The notes beneath the pieces were generated by a model, which was not told where the DNA came from, made no database searches, and worked only from the letters and a program-made list of their open reading frames with translations. Both the position numbers and the translations under genes were made by a program. From Limnobaculum xujianqingii (GTDB lineage: Bacteria; Pseudomonadota; Gammaproteobacteria; Enterobacterales; Enterobacteriaceae), in NCBI RefSeq assembly GCF_013394855.1, contig NZ_JABMLK010000002.1, forward strand, positions 868,001 through 932,000: 64,000 nt of DNA. The letters run 5' to 3'. Below, one piece after another: positions 18,773-27,095 of this stretch. Position 1 is the stretch's first letter, and each line of letters opens with the position of its first letter.

Positions 18773-19207
18773 TTAATGTGAGCTATAAATAGTACGTTTA
18801 TCGTTAGCATCAAAGGTCATGACTGAATAAGCCTCTTTCTCATAACCGTCATCCATCCCAGGACTGCCGCCAGGCATTCCAGGTGTACTCAGGCCAATAA
18901 TATCCGGGCGTTCTTTCAACAAACGCTTAATATCATCTGCAGGTACGTGACCTTCAATCACATAACCATCAACCATAGCGGTATGGCAAGACATATACTC
19001 CATAGGGATCTTATGCTTTTGCTTAAGCTGATAGAATTCGCGGTCGTTGTTTATCATTACCGTTTCTACTTTAAATCCACCTTCCTCCATCTTTTTAGCC
19101 CATAAAGAGCAGCAACCACAGGTAGGCGATTTATACATAGTTATGCTGGTTGCCAGCGCAGAGCCTGAACTGAACAGTAAAATTAAAGCTAATAAGCCAG
19201 ATTTCAT
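18773..19207 (-). CDS. DUF411 family periplasmic metal-linked protein
   Basis: This 144-residue protein has a signal peptide (MKSGLLALILLFSSGSALA) followed by a DUF411 domain: a thioredoxin-like start with YKSPTCGCCSLWAKKM, YMSCHTAMVDGYVIEGHVPADDI in the middle, and a Met/Gly/Pro-rich tail region. DUF411 proteins often lie in copper or other metal-resistance loci, but no activity is proven here. The ATG at 19207 has GGAG eight bases upstream. The Cys-containing periplasmic gene 73 bases upstream on the same strand is probably in the same operon. Confidence 0.85.
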   Translation of the reverse strand: MKSGLLALILLFSSGSALATSITMYKSPTCGCCSLWAKKMEEGGFKVETVMINNDREFYQLKQKHKIPMEYMSCHTAMVDGYVIEGHVPADDIKRLLKERPDIIGLSTPGMPGGSPGMDDGYEKEAYSVMTFDANDKRTIYSSH

Positions 19208-19280
19208 TGGGATCTCCAAAAAATATTTATCACATTAATAAATCAAGTAACGAACTTAATTGAGCGAAAAATATCCGGAG

Positions 19281-19703
19281 CTATTCTCGAAAACGGCAAA
19301 AGCGAATCTCAGCCGTCAGCTCCTGTATTGGTGGAGCAAGGCAGTTTAATGAGGGAACTGATTTTGTTAATGGTGAATAAACCAGCGGCTGGGTAGTTTC
19401 AGGTATCAGTGCGACAACGACATGGTTACCCGAATCGATTTGTGTTGCGTCAGGTAAACAATGTTTTTCACATAGAGGAGAAAGATGCTCATTACTCTGT
19501 TTTTCAGATAATGATTGCACATGTTGGCTGTGTAGTGCCTGGACTGTAGTTTCAGGATCTGCCACCCGGCAATCATGACTGGCAATAGCAAGCTGTGTGC
19601 TTAACAACAAGCAGGAAAAAGTAAGTATCCATACAAGGGAACGTTTACTTAAGCGACTTATGAGTCGTAACAGTGAATGATTTTTAGTCATTATTTGATT
19701 CAT
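19281..19703 (-). CDS. Small secreted Cys-containing protein, possibly DUF2946-like
   Basis: This is a 140-residue protein with an N-terminal hydrophobic segment (SLVWILTFSCLLLSTQLA, then IASHDC) and a HLSPLCEKHCLPD motif that recalls DUF2946-type proteins found with copper-handling genes. The C-terminus ends IRFCRFRE. It is followed on the same strand by the DUF411 gene, which strengthens a metal-related reading. The family call rests on recalled resemblance and is tentative. Confidence 0.6.
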   Translation of the reverse strand: MNQIMTKNHSLLRLISRLSKRSLVWILTFSCLLLSTQLAIASHDCRVADPETTVQALHSQHVQSLSEKQSNEHLSPLCEKHCLPDATQIDSGNHVVVALIPETTQPLVYSPLTKSVPSLNCLAPPIQELTAEIRFCRFRE

Positions 19704-19905
19704 GTTATAGGGGCTTCAAAGCCAACTAAGCCGAAAAGCTATAGTAAAGTAACTTAAATAGCAATCATGTCTGGCCTCAATAAATCAAATACTATGCAGT
19801 AACTTAAATATATGACGAACTTAAGGAAGTAAATGAGAGAAAACAGATGCGATTTATTCAACGTTAAAAATGCATGTTGTAGGTAATGGTGATGATAATC
19901 TAAAG

Positions 19906-19982
19906 TGGCGCCCCCAGAAGGATTCGAACCTTCGACCTACGGCTTAGAAGGCCGTTGCTCTATCCAGCTGAGCTATGGGAGC
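19906..19982 (-). tRNA. argU: tRNA-Arg (anticodon TCT)
   Basis: Read on the minus strand, the 77 bases fold as a full tRNA: acceptor GCTCCCA pairing with TGGGGGC, D-arm GCTCAGCTGGATAGAGC, anticodon stem ACGGC/GCCGT around CTTCTAA (anticodon TCT), T-arm GAAGG-TTCGAAT-CCTTC, discriminator G and encoded CCA. It reads AGA and AGG. The E. coli counterpart argU lies in the same folD neighbourhood and is a phage integration site. I found no repeat of its 3' end in this window. Confidence 0.97.
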
Positions 19983-20793
19983 GTAGAAGAAATTGCTATA
20001 ACTAAAAACACCTTCAGATGCTTTAGTGGGGTCGAATTATACGGCTCTTGCGAACTCAGTCAATGGGTTTTACGCGTTAATTCGGGTGGAATGCTATTTT
20101 CATCAGTATATTGAATATATATTAACCAATTACCTTGATTTTCATTATATAATTTCTTGCAGCAGCACAATAAAGTGAGGGCTATTGGTTAAATTAGTTA
20201 GCTATTTTTGAACGGTATTTAAAATAAGGAAGGTAATATATTTACCTTTTGTAATACCAAGTAATGTATCACCAGTCAGAGCTAATGTTACTGCTTTGTT
20301 AATTTGTTTTTTATATGATAAACATGCAATTGGTTAATTATATTGTGAAATTGAATTCGAATACCTTTATCTGAATTTTTGATTGAGTTATAAAAATAAT
20401 TAATAGTGAAATTTCAAAGTCAATACAACTAATTTATTAAACTATCAATAAAAAATTAATTTCATAGTTAATTGTTTTTGTGGTGTTTTTTCTGGTTGGT
20501 TTCCGTGACTCCACTTATGGTTTTATTATGATGTTTTTTTAAATTATTGTGTAACATATTTTCACTCCTATTATTTACATCATGATAGCTCTGATTAATA
20601 TCATCATGATTTTTTTGTTTTTAATTTTTAAGCTATAAGAATTAGTCATACATTCGTGTGATTATGAATATTCAGGTTATATTATTTTAAAAAATAAAAT
20701 CCGTTTAAATGAACTAAATTAATAGTGTTGCTTGATATTGGGTGATGAAGTGCTTGTCATATGTATTTACTTATTAAGGTAAGAGGTAACACT
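19983..20793. other. AT-rich intergenic stretch, one small frame inside
   Basis: About 800 bases separate tRNA-Arg from the chitinase pseudogene. The stretch is very AT-rich. It holds a weak hairpin (AAGGTAA at 20230-20236 with TTACCTT at 20242-20248, then TTT) and one minus-strand frame with a good ribosome-binding site (20468-20557). No other gene is visible. Confidence 0.5.
20468..20557 (-). CDS. Candidate 29-residue basic peptide
   Basis: A minus-strand ATG is preceded by AATAGGAGTGAAAAT, a strong ribosome-binding site at the right distance. The frame gives 29 residues, beginning MLHNNLKKHHNKT and ending QKKHHKNN, rich in Lys, His and Asn, with no hydrophobic segment. It lies alone in AT-rich DNA. 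I do not recognise it. Its reality depends mainly on the ribosome-binding site, and AT-rich DNA can give such frames by chance. Confidence 0.45.
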   Translation of the reverse strand: MLHNNLKKHHNKTISGVTETNQKKHHKNN

Positions 20794-22656
20794 ATGCATT
20801 TAAAAAAATAAAAATTATAGGGGGGACTTACTGCTGCAATAGTATTCAGTACGTTCTCTGCTCATGCGGTACTTCAGGTAACCAGTACTGCAACGCCATA
20901 TACGATTAATGCCAGCGACCTGGACAAAAAGGAAAAGGAGCTGACTAAAGATCCATTAATGCAGAAAGTGAAAGAGTCCATCCGTACCGCCAGCAATGAT
21001 GTTGTGGATCAAATTGCGGCAGGGCGATCTACTAACCCGGATAACGTGAAACGCGTAGAGAAAATTATTTCTCCGGAAGCCTGGAATTACCTGTTTCCTT
21101 TGCGTGCGCCAGAATATACCTATGAAAACTTCCTGAAGGCTATTGGTAAGTTTCCTGCTGTGTGTGGGACTTACAGCGATGGGCGTGACTCTGATGCCAT
21201 TTGCCGTAAGGGGCTGGCAACAATGTTTGCCCACTTTGCTCAGGAAACTGGCGGGCATGAAAGCTGGAGGCCTGAAGCTGAATGGCGGCAGGGGTTGGTT
21301 TGGTTACGTGAAATGGGCTGGAAAGAAGGAGAGCCAGGTGGCTATAACGGAGAATGTAATCCGGATGTGTGGCAAGGGCAAACCTGGCCCTGTGGTAAAG
21401 ATAAGAATGGTCAGTTCCTGAGTTATTTTGGTCGGGGAGCTAAGCAACTTTCTTATAACTACAACTATGGACCATTTTCTGAGGCCATGTTTGGTGACGT
21501 TCGTACACTGTTAGATAAGCCTGAACTAGTTGCCGATACCTGGTTGAATCTGGCCAGTGCAGTTTTCTTTTATGTTTATCCGTAGCCACCAAAACCAAGT
21601 ATGTTGCATGTTATTGATGGAACCTGGCAACCAAATGCTCATGATAAAGAGAGCGGGCTTGTTCCGGGATTTGGTGTAACGATCCAAATTATTAATGGTG
21701 GTGTAGAGTGCGGTGGCCCAACTGAAATCGCTCAGTCATTAAATCGTATTGCTTACTATCAGGAGCAGACTAAATATTTGAAAGTACCGGTTCCGGCATC
21801 GGAAGTTCTTGGCTGTAAAAATATGAAGCAGTTTGATGCTGGTGGTGCGGGTGCCTTACCTATCTATTGGGAACAGGATTGGGGGTGGAGTCCCGATACG
21901 CCTGATGGAAGTACTTACGCTTGCCAGTTGGTTGGATACCAAACACCATTTACTGCCTTTAAAGAAGGCGATTATAGAAAATGTGTTGAGCATTTCTTTA
22001 ATGTAAAAGTTGTTGGTGGTAGCGAGCCAACTCCGGAACCAACCCCAACTCCAATACCGGAACCAACACCGACACCGGAACCAACACCAGAACCAACTCC
22101 AACACCAGAACCAACTCCAACACCGGAGCCAACTCCAACGCCTGAACCTGAGCCAGAACCAATACCGAATGCAGCACCTGTTGCGGTTTTAACCGGGCCA
22201 ACTGGGCCGGTAACCAGCGGAGCTCATGTTGTATTGAATGGTGCAAACTCCAGCGATCCTGATGGTGATAAGTTGACTTACAGCTGGATTATACCTGATG
22301 GTCAAATTATCAGTGGAGAGGATAAACAGAGCCTGTCATTTGTTGCTCCAGAATTAACTGAAGGAAAACAATATCAGTTCACCCTGACGGTTACGGATGG
22401 CAAACTGAGTAGTGCAGCAGAATATACACTGACAGTAATGCCAGTGGCTAAACCTGATCCAGTTCCTGAACCAACACCGAGTCAATATCCTGCATGGACT
22501 GCGAAAAAGACCTGGAAACCAGGTGATATGGCGACTAACCGCGGGAAAACTTATCAGTGCCGCCCGTTCCCGAATGGAGCGTGGTGTAATGTTGCTCCTG
22601 CCTATTATGAGCCTGGAAAGGGCTTAGCATGGCAAGATGCCTGGACTCTGAAATAA
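20794..22656 (+). pseudogene. Secreted GH19 chitinase with PKD and chitin-binding domains, interrupted
   Basis: One continuous reading frame encodes a signal peptide, a GH19-like catalytic domain (FAHFAQETGGHESW, YFGRGAKQLSYNYNYG), a Pro-Thr-Glu linker of EPTPTP repeats (22021-22167), a PKD domain (22168-22440) and a C-terminal CBM5/12 chitin-binding module (from YPAWTAKKTW at 22486). It is broken by in-frame TAA (20809), TAG (20818) and TAG (21583). The first two vanish if the A-run at 20802-20808 is one base longer and the following G-run one shorter, restoring a normal signal peptide. The third replaces a residue in YP-x-PPKPSM, perhaps CAG to TAG. Everything else is intact, so decay is recent. 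Confidence 0.85.
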
Positions 22657-22686
22657 GTTACTTTCGGTCATTGTTATTTAACCTTT

Positions 22687-22708
22687 ACGCCAGCAATATT
22701 GCTGGCGT
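22687..22708. terminator. Palindromic stem-loop after the chitinase pseudogene
   Basis: ACGCCAGCAAT (22687-22697) and ATTGCTGGCGT (22698-22708) form a perfect 22-base palindrome 30 bases beyond the stop codon. No U-tract follows, but the position fits a terminator shared with the convergent small lipoprotein gene. Confidence 0.55.
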
Positions 22709-22772
22709 GAATTTAAACGTCAGATAGATTAGGGCAATAAAACGATGAAGATTGATGCAGAATTTTTTTGTT

Positions 22773-22904
22773 TTAAAAGCTAATTCCAGTACCTATACCA
22801 ATACTTGCACCAGAACTACCGCCGGAGCCGCTGACACCAGCTCCCTGATATGAGGAACAAGCCGTAAGCAATAGGGCTAGTATCACTGGCATAATTCTCT
22901 TCAT
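22773..22904 (-). CDS. Small lipoprotein, 43 residues
   Basis: A 44-codon frame starts at an ATG with AGAGG seven bases upstream. The peptide begins MKRIMPVILALLLTAC, a lipoprotein signal with lipobox LTAC, followed by SSYQGAGVSGSGGSS and a Gly/Ser/Ile-rich tail ending GIGTGISF. After processing the mature lipopeptide would be under 30 residues. It is convergent with the chitinase pseudogene. I do not recognise a family; the signal and ribosome-binding site make it a credible gene. Confidence 0.7.
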   Translation of the reverse strand: MKRIMPVILALLLTACSSYQGAGVSGSGGSSGASIGIGTGISF

Positions 22905-23250
22905 CTGTTTGCCTCTGTTTAATTACAAAGTTTGGTGGTGAATTTTTGGCTTCTGTAGTGAGTTATGCATAGATTTTGTCATGACAGAAGTTGTCGAGTC
23001 ATTTAATAATTTTTAACTTATTTTGTATAGGGGGCAGGCGATCATTTTGCCTGGTTGGTGTTATAACCTGAATAGATACTATTAAGACACGATTTTATTT
23101 TATGTGTATCACTATATAGTCGGGAAATTTGGATGTAAATGTTGAATTTCTATCTAATCAGAGATGGTAGTTAAAGAGAATAATTAAGAATTTCGAATGA
23201 ATAAAGTTAGTTAGAATAGCTCATTCGCTCGGTACTGAGGTACTAGTGAA
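22905..23250. other. Intergenic stretch without a visible gene
   Basis: These 346 bases between the small lipoprotein gene and the next minus-strand frame show no convincing frame, RNA gene or strong hairpin. They should contain the lipoprotein promoter at the left end. Confidence 0.5.
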
Positions 23251-23583
23251 CTATTCTGACATTGAGATTGAGTTGGCTTGTTTCAACACTTTATTTTTAT
23301 ATAACTCATGGTGTAGTTCTACGATAGCTATCATGTTAGATATTGATGCTTTATAAGGGCCATAGGGGCCATAAGGTCCAATTTGGGTCCCTGGAGCATA
23401 CATTTTGTCTAATGCCCATATAGCACAACATTGGTTATTGAATTCAAAGACGATGGCCTCTTCAGTCGTGTCAATAACACATCCTTTGTTCAGTAAAGTA
23501 GTGATAAACTCGTCATAATCACGATCATATTTCTGTTTGTATCGACACCCATATACAAGGTGGTAGAAGATTTTTTTTAACAT
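23251..23583 (-). CDS. Hypothetical protein, 110 residues
   Basis: The frame encodes a soluble protein with no signal peptide that starts MLKKIFYHLVYGCRYKQKYD and contains an unusual tandem GPYGPYGPYK near residue 70. The tandem is coded by near-repeats of GGCCCCTATGGCCC on the minus strand. Upstream there is no strong ribosome-binding site. I do not recognise a family. It could be a real orphan gene of the accessory region. Confidence 0.5.
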   Translation of the reverse strand: MLKKIFYHLVYGCRYKQKYDRDYDEFITTLLNKGCVIDTTEEAIVFEFNNQCCAIWALDKMYAPGTQIGPYGPYGPYKASISNMIAIVELHHELYKNKVLKQANSISMSE

Positions 23584-24125
23584 AGTGTTTCTATACTGTA
23601 TTGATTTTTCTTAGCATAGTTAACATTTTCATATTATCAACTATGGATGGAATATTTTTTTATACGGTTAATACAACGTCCTACGTTCTGATATACCCAG
23701 TATGTGTTGTATACAGGCTAAAAGTGAGTTTGTTCTCTAAGCTCAACTTGAAAGATTACACTGTAAAGCGTTGCTGTTTATATAATAAAAAAACAAATTG
23801 TAAAATTAAATTTGTTTGAAAAAACTCTTTATGGTAATTATTTTATAAATTATTGCCCATCGTCAGGTAAGAGAAGTCTGGTTGTTATTAAAGTGTCAAT
23901 TTAGTTAAAAATATGTAGTGAATCTTTAAGTTTTTTGACTGGTACTAAACATTCAAATTATAAATAGACTAATCAATTTAATTGAATAACTAAATAAAAT
24001 ATATCCTTATTATGATGAAGGTATAACATTTACATACCATTCAATTCTTTTTGGTTTTTTACTAAGCAATATGTTATTCATATATTAATTTACTGAAAAT
24101 ATACTTTGAGAGATAATTTTATATA
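23584..24125. other. AT-rich intergenic stretch
   Basis: More than 500 bases of AT-rich DNA separate the hypothetical gene from the terminator of the microcin-like gene. A plus-strand frame at 23601-23819 lacks a ribosome-binding site and looks accidental. I see no other structure. Confidence 0.45.
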
Positions 24126-24157
24126 AAACAGCAGGCAATCTTAATTACCTGCTGTTT
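24126..24157 (-). terminator. Terminator of the 69-residue microcin-like gene
   Basis: AAACAGCAGG (24126-24135) pairs perfectly with CCTGCTGTTT (24148-24157). On the minus strand the stem is followed by TTTTATAT. It begins ten bases after the stop of the microcin-like gene, supporting both the strand and a monocistronic unit. Confidence 0.8.
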
Positions 24158-24166
24158 GACTATCTA

Positions 24167-24376
24167 TTATTTCTTAAATGCACCAAATGGATCTTTTAGC
24201 ATATTAACAATAGATGCACCAATCCACGGAAGTTTACCTAAAGTAGCCTCAATGATTTTGTTTTCAAAATTATTGATAGATTCTGCAGCAGCACCCAGAC
24301 CTAGTTTGCCTAAAGCTGAACCGAAGATGCCAGCACCATTGACTTGTTCAATTTCTTGTTCTGTCAGATTTCTCAT
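24167..24376 (-). CDS. Microcin-like peptide precursor with double-glycine-type leader
   Basis: The 69-residue precursor begins MRNLTEQEIEQVNGAG, which fits the class II microcin/bacteriocin leader pattern (MR-L-x-x-x-E-[IL]-x-x-V-x-G-[GA]). Cleavage after GA would leave a 54-residue peptide starting GIFGSALGKLGLGAA, rich in Gly and Ala, with no cysteine and a lysine-bearing end (FGAFKK). Class II microcins are exported and trimmed by peptidase-containing ABC transporters and kill relatives. The ATG at 24376 has AAGGA seven bases upstream. No exporter or evident immunity gene is adjacent. The leader is 13/18 identical to that of 42708-43019. Confidence 0.75.
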   Translation of the reverse strand: MRNLTEQEIEQVNGAGIFGSALGKLGLGAAAESINNFENKIIEATLGKLPWIGASIVNMLKDPFGAFKK

Positions 24377-24729
24377 TGTCATATCCTTATATTTTTCGGA
24401 GAGAAAAATTATATTAAGATTTATATTTAATTTAACAAAAGCGTTTTAATGATTCATGCAGTTTTAATTTCTGCACAGGTGTAATTTAATGGCTATAGAA
24501 TATTAGTCAATGGTGTATTTATACGATCGTGTTGTTTATTTATCGTTGGTTACTTTTATTAAGTCTTATCTTATTTTTATTTTATATTAAATTGAGTATT
24601 GTTTTATTTTTATCTAAATTATTAGATTGCAACAATATTATTAGTAATGAAATTATTTTAATTTTTATTGTTGGAGCTTTTTGATTTGGAAAAGTGAAGA
24701 GGTAATAGAATAAAACCCAAATATAATTA
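24377..24729. other. Promoter-side intergenic region of the microcin-like gene
   Basis: About 350 AT-rich bases lie between the microcin-like gene and the dkgB terminator. The region should hold the microcin-like gene's promoter, but no hexamers are clear. A minus-strand frame of 67 codons (24582-24785) runs through the dkgB terminator and is unlikely to be a gene. Confidence 0.4.
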
Positions 24730-24753
24730 GCGGATATAGTTAATAATATCCGC
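24730..24753 (-). terminator. Terminator of dkgB
   Basis: GCGGATAT (24730-24737) pairs with ATATCCGC (24746-24753). The hairpin lies 23 bases downstream of the dkgB stop on the minus strand and is followed there by a T-rich sequence. Confidence 0.65.
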
Positions 24754-24775
24754 TTTAAGCAAGAATTAAACGATA

Positions 24776-25579
24776 CTAATCCCAATCAGGCGCCAGTCCT
24801 TCCGGGCTTACCAGACGGCCTGAACAATCTAAATTGGCTATTTCAGCCATATCTTTTTCTGACAGGCGAAGCTGTTGGGCTAAAAGATTGCTGGCCAGAT
24901 TTTCACGTTTTGTCGAAGAAGGAATAACGGCGTAACCTGATTGCATGGCCCAGGCAAGGATAACTTGCGCTGAAGTAGCGTTGTGACGAGTCGCGATATT
25001 TTTGATGACTTCATCTTGTAATGCTTTGCCGTAAGCTAGTGTCATGTAGGAAGTAATACTGATGTTATTCCTTTGGGCAAATTCAACAACTTGCTTATTT
25101 TGTAAATAAGGTGAGAGTTCAATTTGGTTAGTGGCAATATTTTCTGCACCAACGGCATCTATCGCATTTTGCATTAGTGCAATAGTAAAATTGGATACCC
25201 CAATCTGGCGAGTTAACCCCAGCTCTTTTGCCTTAATCAGCTCTGCCATATATTCAGCCACTGAAACTTCATCATTGGGAGAGGGCCAGTGAATCAATGT
25301 GAGATTGACATAGGAGGTTTTTAATTTTTCCAGGCTTTCACGCAGACTGGGAATTAGCTTTTCTTTACTCAGGTTAGCTATCCATATTTTTGTAGTAATA
25401 AAAAGCTCTTCGCGGTTGATGCCACTTTGGCTGATGGCCGTGCCAATTTCAGCTTCATTCTCATAAATTTGTGCTGTATCGATAACGCGATATCCTAAAT
25501 CGAGCGCATTACGGACTGAATCAATGACCACTTCATTTTGAAGACGGAAAGTACCTAATCCAAATACAGGAATATTCAT
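24776..25579 (-). CDS. dkgB: DkgB, 2,5-diketo-D-gluconate reductase B (aldo-keto reductase)
   Basis: This 267-residue aldo-keto reductase has the same length as E. coli DkgB (YafB). The active-site set is visible: Asp in [12 protein letters not shown] with Tyr, Lys in TTKIW and His in [13 protein letters not shown]; the NADPH-binding end is [12 protein letters not shown]. It reduces diketo sugars, methylglyoxal and other carbonyls. It is followed by its own hairpin and stands alone. Confidence 0.93.
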   Translation of the reverse strand: MNIPVFGLGTFRLQNEVVIDSVRNALDLGYRVIDTAQIYENEAEIGTAISQSGINREELFITTKIWIANLSKEKLIPSLRESLEKLKTSYVNLTLIHWPSPNDEVSVAEYMAELIKAKELGLTRQIGVSNFTIALMQNAIDAVGAENIATNQIELSPYLQNKQVVEFAQRNNISITSYMTLAYGKALQDEVIKNIATRHNATSAQVILAWAMQSGYAVIPSSTKRENLASNLLAQQLRLSEKDMAEIANLDCSGRLVSPEGLAPDWD

Positions 25580-25746
25580 ATCATTTTCTCTTTTGTACGA
25601 TAAGGGGAATGTAATAATTTTGTTACTATTTGGTCATCATGGCAAAAAAGAGAGAGTAGAAAAAGTTACTTTGCAGCATAACTGTTTTGCTTTAGCAGCA
25701 AGGATCGTTTGAGTTAAGAAGATATATCAGGATAAATTGAAAAAAT

Positions 25747-25775
25747 AAAAAATATCCCCGTCAACAGACAGGGAT
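25747..25775 (-). terminator. Intrinsic terminator of an unassigned minus-strand transcript
   Basis: On the minus strand ATCCCTGTC (25775-25767) pairs with GACGGGGAT (25762-25754) with one G-U pair around TGTT, followed by A and six T residues. No recognised gene lies upstream within 500 bases, so the structure points to a small RNA or very small gene. Confidence 0.7.
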
Positions 25776-25801
25776 AATCATCTTGGTATCTAAATATTTT
25801 G

Positions 25802-25870
25802 TTATTGTAATAGTAGCAGTGACATGATGAACGCCGCTTTGATTACAATGGCATATGCCGGTTCGAACAC
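25802..25870 (-). CDS. Very short hydrophobic frame before an orphan terminator
   Basis: A GTG-started frame of 22 codons reads FEPAYAIVIKAAF followed by IMSLLLLQ and stops 27 bases before the terminator. The composition is that of a tiny membrane peptide, but no ribosome-binding site precedes the GTG or the TTG one codon earlier. The same transcript could equally be a non-coding small RNA. Confidence 0.25.
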   Translation of the reverse strand: MFEPAYAIVIKAAFIMSLLLLQ

Positions 25871-26346
25871 CAAATTAATAATAGTGATAATAAATTCTTT
25901 TTGTTAAGCACTTCTTAATTCTCTGACAATAATAAACAAACTAAAGTAAATCATTTTTACTAATCATAGATAAAAAATAAAATCATAGATCTTATTTTTA
26001 TCCTTTTAATTCAATGGAATAAGTCTTTTTGATTTTGTCTTTATGATTTTTTCTCGTTAAATTAAGGTGTTGTTCATTTATCAAGGCTGTTTTTAAATCA
26101 TAAAATGTCATCTTAGTGAAAATAAATGGAAGAAATGATTGTGTAATCTAACTAAGTGTGGCTTAATGATTACCGGTTTGTAGTACAGACCTATTTATGT
26201 ATAGTAATTTAAAGCAGTTCGCCATTTAGCGTTATCTCTGATATCACTTCTTCAAGAATTCCTTCTAATTAGTTCCCATAAGTAAAACTGACAAACAGAC
26301 CATCAAATAATTTATGGTAATTTAATAAGAGTTAGAGGAATACACG

Positions 26347-26559
26347 ATGTCTAATACAATGACTGGTTTAGTAAAGTGGTTTAACAGCGATAAAGGTTTT
26401 GGTTTTATTTCTCCTAAAGATGGCAGCAAAGATGTATTCGTACATTATTCAGCTATCCAGGGTACAAACTTCAAAACTTTGGAAGAAGGTCAAGAAGTAT
26501 CTTTCTCTATCGAGAACGGTGCTAAAGGCCCATCAGCGGTTAACGTTGTTGCTTGCTAA
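26347..26559 (+). CDS. CspA-family cold-shock protein
   Basis: This 70-residue single cold-shock domain has both RNA-binding motifs, KGFGFI and VFVHYS (usually VFVHFS), in a five-stranded OB fold. The N-terminus [17 protein letters not shown] resembles CspA/CspB more than CspE. These proteins melt RNA secondary structure and act as antiterminators. A terminator follows at 26628-26655. In E. coli a csp gene (cspE) lies near tatE; here about 19 kb separates this gene from tatE. Confidence 0.93.
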   Translation: MSNTMTGLVKWFNSDKGFGFISPKDGSKDVFVHYSAIQGTNFKTLEEGQEVSFSIENGAKGPSAVNVVAC

Positions 26560-26627
26560 TCAGCATTTCTGATAATTCATTATGTAGATTGGCCCGATGG
26601 CTTAACGCATAACGAGTTATTAATAAA

Positions 26628-26655
26628 AACCTGGGATAATTACCCGGGTTTTTTT
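26628..26655 (+). terminator. Terminator of the CspA-family gene
   Basis: AACCTGGG (26628-26635) pairs with CCCGGGTT (26643-26650), one pair being G-U, and is followed by a run of seven T residues. Confidence 0.88.
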
Positions 26656-26849
26656 ATGCTTGAAATTCATTATATCTCCGTAAAATCCCCTCATGTTACC
26701 GCACAAAAAGACTAAAAAATGGCGTTTATAATCCCCGTTTTAGCACAACCTGTTTGTCATTAGATGAAATATTGAGCTATGTTTAAAAAGTAAACATAAA
26801 TTTGATAACAGAAAATCATCTGAAGATGAGCATGATAGGGGAAATTGAA

Positions 26850-27071
26850 ATGATTAAAAAATTAACAATGATTTTATCGAGTCTGGTTTTAGTATTTGGT
26901 CTTTCTGCATGTGCCAGCGACTATGTAATGACGACCAATACCGGTCAAATTATTATTTCACATGGAAAACCAGTTTTAGATAAAGAGACGGGCATGACCA
27001 GCTATGTCGATCAGGATGGGAATGAACATCAAATTAAATCAGACGAAATTTCAGAGATGGTCGAAAAATAG
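26850..27071 (+). CDS. YgdI/YgdR-family lipoprotein (DUF903)
   Basis: This is a 73-residue lipoprotein: signal MIKKLTMILSSLVLVFG with lipobox LSAC, then a small beta-rich domain reading SDYVMTTNTGQIIISHGKP and GMTSYVDQDGNEHQI, as in YgdI/YgdR. I placed the start at 26850, where GGGGAAATTGAA precedes the ATG; the upstream open frame is not signal-like. Function of the family is unknown. It is followed by an exceptionally long perfect hairpin. Confidence 0.88.
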   Translation: MIKKLTMILSSLVLVFGLSACASDYVMTTNTGQIIISHGKPVLDKETGMTSYVDQDGNEHQIKSDEISEMVEK

Positions 27072-27095
27072 AGCTTTATAGCTAATTCAGTGAGT

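Larger units (their letters stand above)
25580..26346. other. Long intergenic region with a minus-strand terminator and a csp leader
   Basis: The 767 bases between dkgB and the CspA-family gene contain a strong minus-strand terminator (25747-25775) that has no annotated gene feeding it, with a short frame before it (25802-25870). The right-hand 150 bases should be the long 5' untranslated leader usual for cold-shock genes, ending in AGAGGAATACACG before the ATG. Confidence 0.5.

Noticed and set aside
19906..19982. tRNA-Arg as integration site of a prophage or island
   Set aside because: No integrase, no phage genes and no direct repeat of the tRNA 3' end were found on either side.
22021..22167. 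Short direct repeats as a CRISPR array
   Set aside because: The repeats are in frame and encode a Pro-Thr-Glu protein linker, with no spacers.
23601..23819. Plus-strand 72-codon frame with hydrophobic N-terminus
   Set aside because: There is no ribosome-binding site, it lies in very AT-rich DNA, and the composition (many Tyr, Cys, Lys from TAT/TGT/AAA) looks accidental.
24156..24449. Plus-strand frame opposite the microcin-like gene
   Set aside because: It overlaps completely with a gene that has a proper leader, ribosome-binding site and terminator on the other strand.
24582..24785. Minus-strand 67-codon frame as an immunity protein for the microcin-like gene
   Set aside because: It starts inside the end of dkgB, reads through the dkgB terminator and lacks a ribosome-binding site.
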